Counted from the first letter of the stretch, positions 55,705-64,000 are shown. The stretch: 64,000 bases of DNA from Pseudoalteromonas piscicida (GCF_002208135.1 NZ_CP021646.1:2296001-2360000), one strand, 5' to 3'. The notes: generated from the letters alone by a model not told the origin. Numbers and translations are program-made.

Positions 55705-56781
55705 ATGTCTTCTTTTCACAATAAGCATGAAGCTATCACCGATAAAATCTTCAGTGGTGAACTGACGATGCCGCATCGGTATGTATTTGTTTTAACGAAT
55801 CTGTGTAATCTGGACTGCAGCTTTTGCTTTCAAGACAGGGACAGACGTGACGACGCTATGACAACACAAGACTGGCTTAACGTAGTTGCACAATTGCCTG
55901 AGTATGCGCGTGTGACTTTCACAGGTGGCGAGCCCTTAGCATTTAAAGACTTCGAAGTCATCGTGGATGAAGTCGCCAAAAAGCACGATTGCAACATGAT
56001 CACAAATGGACTATTACTGTCTGAAAAGAAAATTGACTTCATCTTAAGTAAACCTAGCTTTAAAGTGCTCTCTATTTCGATAGATGACATAGGTAACCTG
56101 AATCGAGATGTGAAGCCTCGACAGTGGGAAAAGTTGCTTGAACAGATCCGCTATTTTCACAAACGAAAAGCGGAGTTGAACAGCGAGTGTGTACTCGATA
56201 TCAAAACAGTTGTTCTGGACAAAAATGCTCATGATCTGCTTGCAATCCACAAGTATTGCGTTGAAGTACTTGGCGCTAATACACACGCCTTCCAGTTTTT
56301 GAAAGGCAGCCATCTTCAGCATTCTGATAAGATGCATGAGATGATAGAAATGTATGCAACATCTCACGCACCGACATACACCCACTTTGACGTTATTCTC
56401 GAGCAGCTTGAGTTAGTCCGACAGTACAATCAAAACAGTGCCTGTAATGCCTTTGTTCACCCTAAAATATGTGATCTTAGCTCTTCTGAACCGATCCCGA
56501 GGGTGACTTATATTAATAGCGAACGCTTTCGACCTAAAGATTTTCAGGCGTGTAAATTCCCCTGGTCCAGTGTTCATATCAACGTTGACGGCAACCTTTT
56601 CCCATGTATTGCAGTAAGTATGGGAAATGTAAAGACCACCTCTTTACATGACATCGTGACCGGTGAAGTCTTTACCGAGTTCAAAGCCGCGCTGTCAAAA
56701 CACCTGGTGGAGGGGTGTAATCGGTGTGGCTGGATAAGACCCAGACCCTATCTCAATATCATAGACTCGTTAACGTTATAG
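55705..56781 (+). CDS. Radical SAM/SPASM domain protein
   Basis: The 358-residue protein has the [4Fe-4S] motif C34-x3-C38-x2-C41 (CNLDCSFC), the GGEP motif in TFTGGEPL, and a C-terminal SPASM-like cysteine set (CKFPWSS, NLFPCIAVS, GCNRCGW). SPASM enzymes often modify peptides, but some act on sugars (for example AprD4 and BtrN-type dehydrogenase/dehydratases). In this cluster a sugar epimerisation, dehydration or oxidation is plausible. No small precursor peptide gene was seen nearby. Confidence 0.88.
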   Translation: MSSFHNKHEAITDKIFSGELTMPHRYVFVLTNLCNLDCSFCFQDRDRRDDAMTTQDWLNVVAQLPEYARVTFTGGEPLAFKDFEVIVDEVAKKHDCNMITNGLLLSEKKIDFILSKPSFKVLSISIDDIGNLNRDVKPRQWEKLLEQIRYFHKRKAELNSECVLDIKTVVLDKNAHDLLAIHKYCVEVLGANTHAFQFLKGSHLQHSDKMHEMIEMYATSHAPTYTHFDVILEQLELVRQYNQNSACNAFVHPKICDLSSSEPIPRVTYINSERFRPKDFQACKFPWSSVHINVDGNLFPCIAVSMGNVKTTSLHDIVTGEVFTEFKAALSKHLVEGCNRCGWIRPRPYLNIIDSLTL

Positions 56782-56790
56782 AGGATACAC

Positions 56791-57648
56791 ATGGATAGAA
56801 CACTGATTTTAGGCGGTAGCGGCTATATCGGCCGCAATATTGCAGCCACACTGGCTGAGCAAGGTATGGCCGTTACCGCACTTAGTCGCAAGGACGTTGA
56901 TCTTGAAAACCAGCACCAAGGTGTTGCAGATCTCGTTGAGCACCTGAGGGACTGCGACAACTTAATAATCTGCTCAGCTATCACCCGTACCGTGGCGAAT
57001 GACACAGATAGCTGCCAGCAGAACATTATTCAGCTGCAGACCATACTCAAAGCATTACAAAACACCACACCCAAGCGAGTAGTCTACCTCAGTGCCGCCG
57101 ACGTTTATGGCCACTATGGTAGCCAAGCACAAGAGATCGCCCCTTTGGAGCCTAAAAATGAGTATGGTGCTTTTAAGGTCTTTGCCGAACATATGCTGAG
57201 AATTAATCTGGCACACCAATGTAGGCTATCTATTATGCGGTTTTCCGGCGTTTTTGGTGGTGTGGGTGATACCAGCAGCTTGATATATCGTTTGTTTCAT
57301 TCAGTCAAATCAGGCGCTGAAATCACGTTAACCAATAACGGGCAAAGCAAGAGAGATTTTGTACCGGTCACCCTGATAGCCAGTGCCGCCTATAGCTTAC
57401 TTACTAATAACAAAAGTGGCACCTATAACGTTTCAACAGGCCAGGAAATGAACATCGCAGATGTCATTAAGCTGATTGAATCCGTCAGTTCAACGCAGGC
57501 CAGACTTCGACTGTTCCAGCAAAAATCCGACAGAGATTTTGATCTCTCTCTTGATAACTCACGGCTTGAACTTAGTCTTCCTTACTTGGTAGTACCAAAT
57601 ATGCTTACTTCGCTAACCCACTTTGTCTCTGAGCTGAACGATGAATAA
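56791..57648 (+). CDS. NAD-dependent sugar epimerase/reductase
   Basis: The 285-residue extended SDR has GGSGYIGRNIAATL (8-21), YLSAADVYGHYG and catalytic Tyr-x3-Lys in YGAFK. The short C-terminal domain is like that of 4-ketoreductases. It may carry out the final keto reduction of the C-methylated sugar. It overlaps the zinc dehydrogenase gene by 8 bp. Confidence 0.83.
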   Translation: MDRTLILGGSGYIGRNIAATLAEQGMAVTALSRKDVDLENQHQGVADLVEHLRDCDNLIICSAITRTVANDTDSCQQNIIQLQTILKALQNTTPKRVVYLSAADVYGHYGSQAQEIAPLEPKNEYGAFKVFAEHMLRINLAHQCRLSIMRFSGVFGGVGDTSSLIYRLFHSVKSGAEITLTNNGQSKRDFVPVTLIASAAYSLLTNNKSGTYNVSTGQEMNIADVIKLIESVSSTQARLRLFQQKSDRDFDLSLDNSRLELSLPYLVVPNMLTSLTHFVSELNDE

Positions 57649-58693
57649 CATTATTCCAGACCATTTTAACGCTGCCGTATTAACTGAGCTAAATAAAGAC
57701 TTACAGATAAAAAAATTAAAAGTGCCCGAGCTTCGAACCGGACAAGTCCTTGTAAAATTGACCCGCGCAGGACTGTGCAGAAGCCAGCTGATGGAAGCAA
57801 GAGGACACCGGGGAGAAGATAAGTACCTTCCCCACCTGCTAGGTCATGAAGGCGTCGGCAATATCGTCGCAACCGGACCAGGTGTCGCAAAAGTAAAAGT
57901 CGGGGATCGGGTTATTCTGGGTTGGTTAAAAGGCAGTGGCATTGATGCCGGAGGTACTGTTTTCTCATCACAAGACGGCGAAACGATCAATGGTGGACCA
58001 GTGACCACTTTTTCAGAATACACTGTCGTGTCAGAAAACCGGATCACACAATGCCCCGGTGACATAAATGATGACATGGCCGTGTTACTCGGATGTGCCC
58101 TGCCTACCGGCGCCGGCATTGTGCTTAACCAAGTACAACCAAGCCACGAACAAACAGTCCTTTTAATTGGTCTGGGAGGAATTGGTTTGAGTGCTCTGCT
58201 AATGCTTAAGCACTTTAGACCGAAGCATGTGGTTGTAATTGACACAAACCCCGAAAAAGTCAGGATTGCAATGGCACTGGGTGCAGACCATGGGTATGTA
58301 CTTCATGATGACATACAAAGTGAAATTGCTGCCAATTTTCCGCAAGGTTTTGACTTTGCAATCGAGTGTGCAGGACACACCAGCTCAATTGAAATGGCAT
58401 TTGAATTAATTCATAACGCCGGTAAGTGTATTTTTGCCTCTCACCCACCTAACGGGGAGAAAATCCAACTTGATCCTCATGCCCTCATCTGTGGCAAAAG
58501 AATTGAGGGTTCCTGGGGAGGCGGTTCCAACCCAGACAGAGATCTAGTCAAAATAGGACGCATTATTCAAGAGCTGGATTTTCCTATGGAGGTTTTTATT
58601 TCACACCAATATACCTTGAGTGAAATCAATAATGCTTTGAATGACTTGGAAAATAATCAGGTAGTCAGAGCCGTCATAGATTTAGAAGGGTAA
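57641..58693 (+). CDS. Zinc-dependent alcohol dehydrogenase (MDR family)
   Basis: The 350-residue medium-chain dehydrogenase has catalytic zinc ligands in AGLCRSQ and LLGHEGVG and the NAD motif IGLGGIGLSAL. The four-cysteine structural zinc lobe normally following the catalytic domain is absent (replaced by a Gly/Ser/Asp-rich loop around residues 100-125). It probably oxidises or reduces a sugar hydroxyl. It overlaps the preceding gene by 8 bp and is 4 bp from the next. Confidence 0.87.
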   Translation: MNNIIPDHFNAAVLTELNKDLQIKKLKVPELRTGQVLVKLTRAGLCRSQLMEARGHRGEDKYLPHLLGHEGVGNIVATGPGVAKVKVGDRVILGWLKGSGIDAGGTVFSSQDGETINGGPVTTFSEYTVVSENRITQCPGDINDDMAVLLGCALPTGAGIVLNQVQPSHEQTVLLIGLGGIGLSALLMLKHFRPKHVVVIDTNPEKVRIAMALGADHGYVLHDDIQSEIAANFPQGFDFAIECAGHTSSIEMAFELIHNAGKCIFASHPPNGEKIQLDPHALICGKRIEGSWGGGSNPDRDLVKIGRIIQELDFPMEVFISHQYTLSEINNALNDLENNQVVRAVIDLEG

Positions 58694-58697
58694 CCTT

Positions 58698-59696
58698 ATG
58701 GATGTGGTTAATGCGTTTCATCAACTCTACAAACGCCATAATTTGGAACATATGCCATATTATCTGTATGGCTCAGGGAGCTGTGCACGGATAATCTTAA
58801 ATTATGTTCAGGAACAAAAGTGTATACCACCTCAGGCAGTATTAGATCTGGCGCCAAACACGGAGTCGATATCTGAAACATTAAACTTGAACAGTTTAGA
58901 TGAAAATACCACAGCCACAAATGCCAAAATTGTCATCGCTTCACTTGGCTTTATTGAAGAGATTACCAATAAAATTGTAAATAACTCATATTTTTCAGCT
59001 TCAAACATTCTGGACTTACGAGGCAGTGATACATTAGAAAGGTCGTGGAATGAGTATAGTGACCTTTGTTCTGCAGCATATTCTAATCACACAAAGCCAG
59101 AGAGTGATTTTGCAAAAACAAAATTCTACGTTTCGTCTATCACTGCCGAGCAGAGTAAGCAAATCATCGATGCGATAGATCAACGTTTTAATTATGATAT
59201 AGACCAACGCTCAACTTTTGGTTACGTCAGTAACAAGAACATTTCCAGTGATGAAGTCAAAAACACAATTAAATCTGTCAGCTACCGCAAAGAAAATTCA
59301 GCGCTCGAAGCCCGTGTGCTTGACGCCCTGAAATCTGTCTATTCAGAAGTCAGCCAACAATTAAAGAGTCACTGGCAGACAGAGTCAGTCAAGGTAAAGC
59401 AGTTCAATTTATCTGAAGAACTCGTGGGGTCGGAAGTCTTTCATTTAGATGGCTACAATGAAAATATATATAAGATACTCTTCTATCTGACCCCACCTTC
59501 AATGACAACAGGTACTACGCAGTTTATTGACCCGGCAGGCGAAATAAATACAATTGAGGGTGAGGCTGGTACTTTCTTACTGTTTAATAATTCTCTTGTC
59601 ACACATCGAGGTGTCAGAGGCTCATGTGGTACTCGTACTCTACTTGAAGTAACCATTTCCAAGAGTATGAGCCCCCCACAGACAACGCGTTGCTGA
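58698..59696 (+). CDS. Rossmann-like domain fused to a 2OG-Fe(II) oxygenase-like domain
   Basis: The 332-residue protein has an N-terminal ~105-residue Rossmann-like domain (YLYGSGSCARIIL, AVLDLAP, IVIASLGFIEEI) similar to that of the FkbM protein at 42814 and to the C-terminal part of the C-methyltransferase at 54456. The C-terminal part shows HLDGYNENIYKILFYL (His-x-Asp) and later FNNSLVTHRGVRG (distal His) and Arg, the iron and 2-oxoglutarate pattern of PhyH-type dioxygenases. Sugar hydroxylation is a possible role. The oxygenase call is by motif only. Confidence 0.68.
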   Translation: MDVVNAFHQLYKRHNLEHMPYYLYGSGSCARIILNYVQEQKCIPPQAVLDLAPNTESISETLNLNSLDENTTATNAKIVIASLGFIEEITNKIVNNSYFSASNILDLRGSDTLERSWNEYSDLCSAAYSNHTKPESDFAKTKFYVSSITAEQSKQIIDAIDQRFNYDIDQRSTFGYVSNKNISSDEVKNTIKSVSYRKENSALEARVLDALKSVYSEVSQQLKSHWQTESVKVKQFNLSEELVGSEVFHLDGYNENIYKILFYLTPPSMTTGTTQFIDPAGEINTIEGEAGTFLLFNNSLVTHRGVRGSCGTRTLLEVTISKSMSPPQTTRC

Positions 59697-60157
59697 GATT
59701 TACAGCCCCTTTGTGCCATTATCGTAGCAGTCCCTGGCTCAGAAGTGCGTATGGTTTGATTATTTCGCAACATCGAGATTCGTTAGCACCCGGTTTTATT
59801 ACGCTTGCAAACACCGAAACCGAGCACTCACTGAGTTTGCATGATGAGTATATGCTTGAAAGATTGCCTAAGAAGACATTTGACTTAATTTACATTGAAG
59901 ATGCTGAGCTACTCTATCAAGCGGGACAAGATATACTCAATGCGGTGCTGTCTTGCCTCAGCAACGGTGGCGATCTGATTGCAAAATACATCCCACAAAG
60001 CGGGCAACGCAGTGAAAACCTCATAACATTGCTATTCGCAGTAAAGACCTTGCAACACGTGTCCAGTGACTTACATCTAATTGATGAGACTTTTCCCGAA
60101 TTGCAGTTAAACAAAGATAACGCCCATGTTTACTTACTAAAAAAGGTAGAGCAGTAA
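59690..60157 (+). CDS. Methyltransferase-like fragment, start uncertain
   Basis: The 155-residue frame begins with TTG overlapping the previous stop by 7 bp. The segment FDLIYIEDAELLYQ followed by VLSCLSNGGDLIAKYI resembles the second half of a class I SAM methyltransferase, but no glycine-rich SAM motif I is visible upstream. It may be a reduced or degenerate methyltransferase or a catalytically inactive partner. The tight spacing to the next gene (3 bp) argues that it is translated. Confidence 0.55.
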   Translation: MLRFTAPLCHYRSSPWLRSAYGLIISQHRDSLAPGFITLANTETEHSLSLHDEYMLERLPKKTFDLIYIEDAELLYQAGQDILNAVLSCLSNGGDLIAKYIPQSGQRSENLITLLFAVKTLQHVSSDLHLIDETFPELQLNKDNAHVYLLKKVEQ

Positions 60158-60160
60158 TTT

Positions 60161-61606
60161 ATGAGTAAAACAGTCTTAGTTCAGGGAAACTTTGACGTTC
60201 TCCACCCTGGCCACATTAGATTGCTTAAATTTGCAAAAGAGTGCGGAGACTTTCTGATTGTTGCCGTGAATAGCGACCAAGCAATGGAAGTCGAAAGTAG
60301 GGTTAGCGAGACGCATAGATTAGAGATGGTGAAATCTCTCGAATGTGTTAATGAGGCTTTTCTGACCACAGACTCGGCCTGCATACTCATAGAAAAACAC
60401 AGCCCAGATATAGTCGTCAAAGGCAAAGAGTTCGAAGAGAAAGAAAACCCAGAACTTCACGCACTTAAATCCTATGGCGGGAAACTCATTTTTGGTTCAG
60501 GTGAATTTGAATCAAACGCTGAACACTTCATTCAGCGTTCAACACCTATTAAGAACAACTTTGACTTTGACGAAGTCAAAGCATTTATGGGCAGGCACCA
60601 CATTCGAAAACGTGACATATACAAAACGCTCAATGCGATGCGAAACCTGAATGTGCTGGTAATAGGTGAAGTTATTGTTGATGAATATGTTCAAGGTACA
60701 GCCGTTGGTTTATCTCAAGAAGATCCAACCATCGTCATGACACCAAATAAAACAGATACATTTTTGGGTGGTGCAGCAATAACTGCAGGACATATCAAGG
60801 CAATCGGCGCAGGCAGAGTGAACCTCATTTCTGTGTTAGGTGATGATGAAGCAGCAAACCATGTTAAAGAACATATTGATAGCTATAAACTAGATGCTTG
60901 TTTATATACTGATAATAGTCGCCCTACTCCTTTAAAAACGCGTTATAGAGCAGGCTCAAAAACGTTGCTCCGAGTGAATAATGTGAGACAACATAAAATT
61001 TCACAGGAGCTTCAGGCAAAGATCCTAAAAAAAGTAGAAGAAATAATGCCTGAACTCCATTTGCTGGTTTTCTCTGACTTTAATTACGGGTTATTGCCGC
61101 AAACGCTTGTCGATAATTTGACAAAGCTTAGTAAACGTTACGGCGTAAAAATTGTTGCTGATAGTCAAACATCTTCTCAGGTTGGAGATATTTCAAGGTA
61201 TCTGAATATGGACCTTATCACACCTACAGAACGTGAGGTAAGAGTCGCACTCAATAACCCTGATGACGGATTGGTCATTCTTGCTCAGAAATTGGCTAAA
61301 AAATCACGATCTCAGAATGTTATAATTACATTAGCTGAGGAGGGTTTGCTTATTCATTTACCCTCAGAAAACTTTACAGTTTGGGAAAATGACAAGCTCC
61401 CGGCCATAAATAAACATCCTGTAGACCCTGCAGGCGCGGGAGACTGCTTTCTGGCAACCTGTTCGCTCGCATTGTGTACTGGTGCTCCTATTTGGCAAGC
61501 ATGCTTCCTTGGCAGCCTTGCAGCTGCTTGCCAAGTAGGATCCATTGGCAATACGCCACTAAATCGAGATACACTTGAAAAAGCTATCGAGGACTCATTC
61601 AAATAG
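60161..61606 (+). CDS. HldE-like bifunctional nucleotidyltransferase/PfkB kinase, reversed domain order
   Basis: Residues ~1-135 are a cytidylyltransferase-fold domain (QGNFDVLHPGHIRLLKFAK, VVKGKEFEEKENPE). Residues ~150-481 are a ribokinase/PfkB domain (LNVLVIGEVIVDEYV, FLGGAAITAGHI, catalytic DPAGAGDCF). E. coli HldE has the kinase first and the transferase second, so the order here is swapped. The family phosphorylates heptose 7-phosphate and attaches a nucleotide to heptose 1-phosphate. With GmhA-like and HddC-like genes it supports a heptose or similar higher sugar. The GmhB phosphatase is not in the window. Confidence 0.88.
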   Translation: MSKTVLVQGNFDVLHPGHIRLLKFAKECGDFLIVAVNSDQAMEVESRVSETHRLEMVKSLECVNEAFLTTDSACILIEKHSPDIVVKGKEFEEKENPELHALKSYGGKLIFGSGEFESNAEHFIQRSTPIKNNFDFDEVKAFMGRHHIRKRDIYKTLNAMRNLNVLVIGEVIVDEYVQGTAVGLSQEDPTIVMTPNKTDTFLGGAAITAGHIKAIGAGRVNLISVLGDDEAANHVKEHIDSYKLDACLYTDNSRPTPLKTRYRAGSKTLLRVNNVRQHKISQELQAKILKKVEEIMPELHLLVFSDFNYGLLPQTLVDNLTKLSKRYGVKIVADSQTSSQVGDISRYLNMDLITPTEREVRVALNNPDDGLVILAQKLAKKSRSQNVIITLAEEGLLIHLPSENFTVWENDKLPAINKHPVDPAGAGDCFLATCSLALCTGAPIWQACFLGSLAAACQVGSIGNTPLNRDTLEKAIEDSFK

Positions 61607-61609
61607 TTT

Positions 61610-62332
61610 ATGAAAGCCATTCTACTTGCCGCGGGCCTTGGCACCCGCCTGCGGCCAATCACTGATACTCTGCCAAAGTGCCTTGTTCCAATCAATGGAG
61701 AGCCCCTGCTGGGTTTATGGCTAGACAAACTCGTTCAGCTTGGGGTCGAAGAGATCCTCATTAATATGCATTATTTTAGTGAACAGGTTGAAGCCTTTGT
61801 AGCCGCCAGCCCGTATCATGACCGCATTATCCTGAGTTACGAACCTGAATTGATGGGCACGGCAGGAACACTGGTACGCAACCGAAATTTCTGGCACAGA
61901 GAAACATGTATGGTGATCCATGCTGATAACTACTGTCAAAGCTCGTTAGCGGGCATGCTTGAGGCACATAAACAACGCCAGACGCAGACCGATGCTACTT
62001 TACTTTTGTTCGAAAGCCCGACGCCACGTAGCTGTGGTATTGTTAAATTGGATGAAAATCAAGTTATTCAGGAGTTTCATGAAAAGGTCGAACACCCTCC
62101 TGGCAACCTTGCCAGTGGCGCCCTCTTTATATTTTCACCTGAAGTCTATGAACGTTACTTCTCGCACCTAGAAGCGGATCGGCCCTATGAGCTCAGTCTG
62201 GATGTAGTGCCTAGTATGATTGGTAAGTTACAAGGCTGGCTGGTCGATGAGCATTACATTGATATTGGTACACCAGAAAGCTACTCAGAAGCGCAAAAGA
62301 TTGCCGCAAGTCAGGCAATGCCACTGTTATAA
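61610..62332 (+). CDS. HddC-like sugar-1-phosphate nucleotidyltransferase
   Basis: The 240-residue protein has the nucleotidyltransferase signature LLAAGLGTRLRP and PKCLVPI, a HADNY metal/sugar site, and EFHEKVEHPPGNLASGALF. It resembles HddC, D-glycero-alpha-D-manno-heptose-1-phosphate guanylyltransferase, and hexose-1-phosphate transferases of the same group. The nucleotide used cannot be decided by eye. It starts 3 bp after the HldE-like gene. Together they look like parallel activation options for one sugar phosphate. Confidence 0.87.
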   Translation: MKAILLAAGLGTRLRPITDTLPKCLVPINGEPLLGLWLDKLVQLGVEEILINMHYFSEQVEAFVAASPYHDRIILSYEPELMGTAGTLVRNRNFWHRETCMVIHADNYCQSSLAGMLEAHKQRQTQTDATLLLFESPTPRSCGIVKLDENQVIQEFHEKVEHPPGNLASGALFIFSPEVYERYFSHLEADRPYELSLDVVPSMIGKLQGWLVDEHYIDIGTPESYSEAQKIAASQAMPLL

Positions 62333-62388
62333 TGGCGCAAACTTTGCTTAACTTAAAAGAATAATCTAAGTCTAAGGATTTATAATTT

Positions 62389-63066
62389 ATGTCATTTTGT
62401 CAAAACTGGGATCAACTTTACCGTAGTAATCAGCACATGTCCGTTTGGCCATGGAGCGAAATTGTGAGCGGAGCTCTGCGCAACACTAAGCTACGCGAGG
62501 GCAATCCAGACTTTACTATTTTGGAAGTCGGATGTGGTGCTGGCGCAAACTTTCCCTTTTTTCTAAGTTATTGTCCCAACGTTTATGGTATTGATGGCAG
62601 CGATTTCATTATTGGTGAGCTGAAACAAAGATTCACTAACATTTCAAATAATCTGTATGTGGGTGACTTTACACAACCCTGGCCCTTTCAAACACAGTTC
62701 GACTTAATCGTCGACCGGGGCGCATCCGTACACAATCCAGCCAGTAGCATTCAGCGCTACCTAGATGAGGCTTACGATAAGCTTAAGCCTGGCGGTGTAT
62801 TACTGATCACTGACTGGTTTAGCACTGAGCACTCTGATTATGCTAAAGCGCCTGAGTCGGTCGATGAATATACTAAAACAGGCTACACTTGGGGACCATT
62901 TGCAGGTGTTGGAAACGTCAATTTCTTTAACGCAGACCTCATCCACCAGCTAGTATCGCGATTTGAAATTGTGTCACTCAGTCACGCTCAGTCTAGCGAG
63001 TACGGCAGCGATGGAGTACATGCTGCTTGGAGTATGGTACTGAAAAAGCCAGCTCATGAAGAATAA
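62389..63066 (+). CDS. Class I SAM-dependent methyltransferase
   Basis: The 225-residue protein has motif I ILEVGCGAGANFPFF, post-I VYGIDGSDFIIGEL, LIVDRGASVHN and LKPGGVLLITDWFS. It is a Methyltransf_25-like enzyme of unknown substrate. It is preceded by a 56-bp gap with AAGGAT-type ribosome site, slightly larger than elsewhere in the cluster, and overlaps the next gene by 11 bp. Confidence 0.83.
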   Translation: MSFCQNWDQLYRSNQHMSVWPWSEIVSGALRNTKLREGNPDFTILEVGCGAGANFPFFLSYCPNVYGIDGSDFIIGELKQRFTNISNNLYVGDFTQPWPFQTQFDLIVDRGASVHNPASSIQRYLDEAYDKLKPGGVLLITDWFSTEHSDYAKAPESVDEYTKTGYTWGPFAGVGNVNFFNADLIHQLVSRFEIVSLSHAQSSEYGSDGVHAAWSMVLKKPAHEE

Positions 63067-64000
63067 GTTTACTCTTGAGCGTTGTGAGCTGGACCATCAC
63101 TGGGACAGCTTTATCGCCACATCTCCCCATGGTAGTCCATTTATTCATAGCCAGTTTATTGCGCTGCTGGGTGTGAAGTATCACGCCTATTATTGCTGTA
63201 AAGGCAAAGAAAAAATAGCCGCTGTGCTACTGATCGTAGATGAAAGCGAAACTCAGGTCATCGGCCACCATGATGTTATCCATGACGGCATAGCGCATCG
63301 CAATATCAGTCACCTTAATCGTGCCCAGGGCCATTCCGAGTTGTTTGCTGCGCAAGAGTATATCGCTGAGTACCTCGCTGAGCATTACACTCACGTGAAT
63401 CTGAAGCTACATCCAAAAATCAAAGACATCCGTGCTTTCCTATGGGTCAACTATCATAATGACGGCCCTATGTTTGCAGCTGTGCCGCGCTATACTTCCA
63501 TACTTGAACTCGATGAATTTAGCACCACAGAGGTAGAACTTGAACAGTCTAATAACTACAGCAATAGCTCAGTATCAAGGCGTCAGGAGATACGCTATGG
63601 CATTAAAAAAGGAGTAACACTCCAGCCGTCACAAGACTTTGATTTGTTCGCTCAATATTACGGGTTGACCATGGCGCGTCAGGGAATTGAGGTCGATGGT
63701 AAGCAATTGTCGTCACTAGCACTAAGAATAAAAAGCTTAGCTGAACAGGGGCTACTATGTATGTATCAAGCACAAACTCAGGATCAAAAAATCGGTAGTT
63801 TTGCGACCTATTTAATTCATCAAGATACAGCTTACTATTTTTACGGAGCAAACCACCCAGACATGCGCGATAGCCATACTGGGACGGCTGTTTTATGGCA
63901 AGCCTTCCCGCTACTAGCGCAAAAAGGCATTTCGCGATTGGATTTAGAGGGGATTAACAGTCCGCAGAGGGGCTGGTTCAAGCTGAGTTTCGGTGGCAAT
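63056..64000 (+). CDS. FemAB/GNAT-like acyltransferase (3' end beyond window)
   Basis: ATG 63056 overlaps the methyltransferase end and the frame stays open to the window edge (315 codons). The C-terminal part has IGSFATYLIHQDTAYYFYGA and LDLEGINSPQRGWFKLSFGG, the layout of FemAB-like/GNAT N-acyltransferases (BioF2-like) that attach acyl or aminoacyl groups. It may add an N-acyl group to an amino sugar of the cluster product. The true C-terminus is not seen. Confidence 0.8.
   Translation, partial: MKNKFTLERCELDHHWDSFIATSPHGSPFIHSQFIALLGVKYHAYYCCKGKEKIAAVLLIVDESETQVIGHHDVIHDGIAHRNISHLNRAQGHSELFAAQEYIAEYLAEHYTHVNLKLHPKIKDIRAFLWVNYHNDGPMFAAVPRYTSILELDEFSTTEVELEQSNNYSNSSVSRRQEIRYGIKKGVTLQPSQDFDLFAQYYGLTMARQGIEVDGKQLSSLALRIKSLAEQGLLCMYQAQTQDQKIGSFATYLIHQDTAYYFYGANHPDMRDSHTGTAVLWQAFPLLAQKGISRLDLEGINSPQRGWFKLSFGGN

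Overview
The window looks like a chromosomal segment of a polarly flagellated marine gammaproteobacterium of the Pseudoalteromonas/Alteromonadales type. This is inferred from gene order and protein character: flrA, flrB-flrC and sigma-54 promoters, flhF-flhG, and the Vibrio-type polar chemotaxis cassette parC-parP. No rRNA, tRNA, CRISPR or phage genes were seen, and no gap between genes exceeds 300 bases.

Region 1 (1-2660, + strand) holds the 3' part of a FliK-like gene broken by a -1 frameshift, a stand-alone FlhB C-terminal-domain protein, and a 269-bp MITE-like element with 19-bp perfect inverted repeats. Region 2 (2664-28785, - strand) is the main flagellar/chemotaxis block. In transcription order it runs fliE-F-G-H-I-J, fliK-L-M-N-O-P-Q-R-flhB, then flhA-flhF-flhG-fliA-cheY-cheZ-cheA-cheB and parC-parP-cheW-DUF2802. 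Sigma-54 type -24/-12 elements precede fliE, fliK and flhA. cheA carries a frameshift near its 3' end.

Region 3 (29041-34802) holds the regulators: flrB-flrC behind a sigma-54 element, flrA behind a sigma-70-like promoter, and a short divergent flagellin. A tag gene (3-methyladenine DNA glycosylase I) sits among them, and its upstream region contains a near-perfect LexA box.

Region 4 (35026-44898) encodes a pseudaminic acid (flagellin sugar) pathway: pseB, pseC, a pseG fused to a GNAT-like domain, pseI and a pseF-like cytidylyltransferase. It also encodes a Gfo/Idh/MocA oxidoreductase, an FkbM methyltransferase and, unusually, an acyl carrier protein and an acyl-AMP ligase overlapping pseG. 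pseB is preceded by a candidate sigma-54 promoter, which would link sugar synthesis to flagellar assembly.

Region 5 (44993-64000, all +) is a tightly packed set of about 21 genes starting after a terminator. It encodes sugar-nucleotide epimerases, a GmhA-like isomerase, a domain-swapped HldE-like enzyme, a HddC-like nucleotidyltransferase, two TPP-enzyme pairs (E1 alpha/beta and split transketolase) around an SDR, several methyltransferases, a radical SAM/SPASM protein, a zinc alcohol dehydrogenase, a 2OG-oxygenase-like protein and a truncated FemAB/GNAT-like protein. The set reads as a pathway for an activated, C-methylated and possibly C2-extended or branched higher sugar. This is the part of the window most likely to be undescribed. 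Its product and acceptor (flagellin, LPS or capsule) cannot be read from the sequence.
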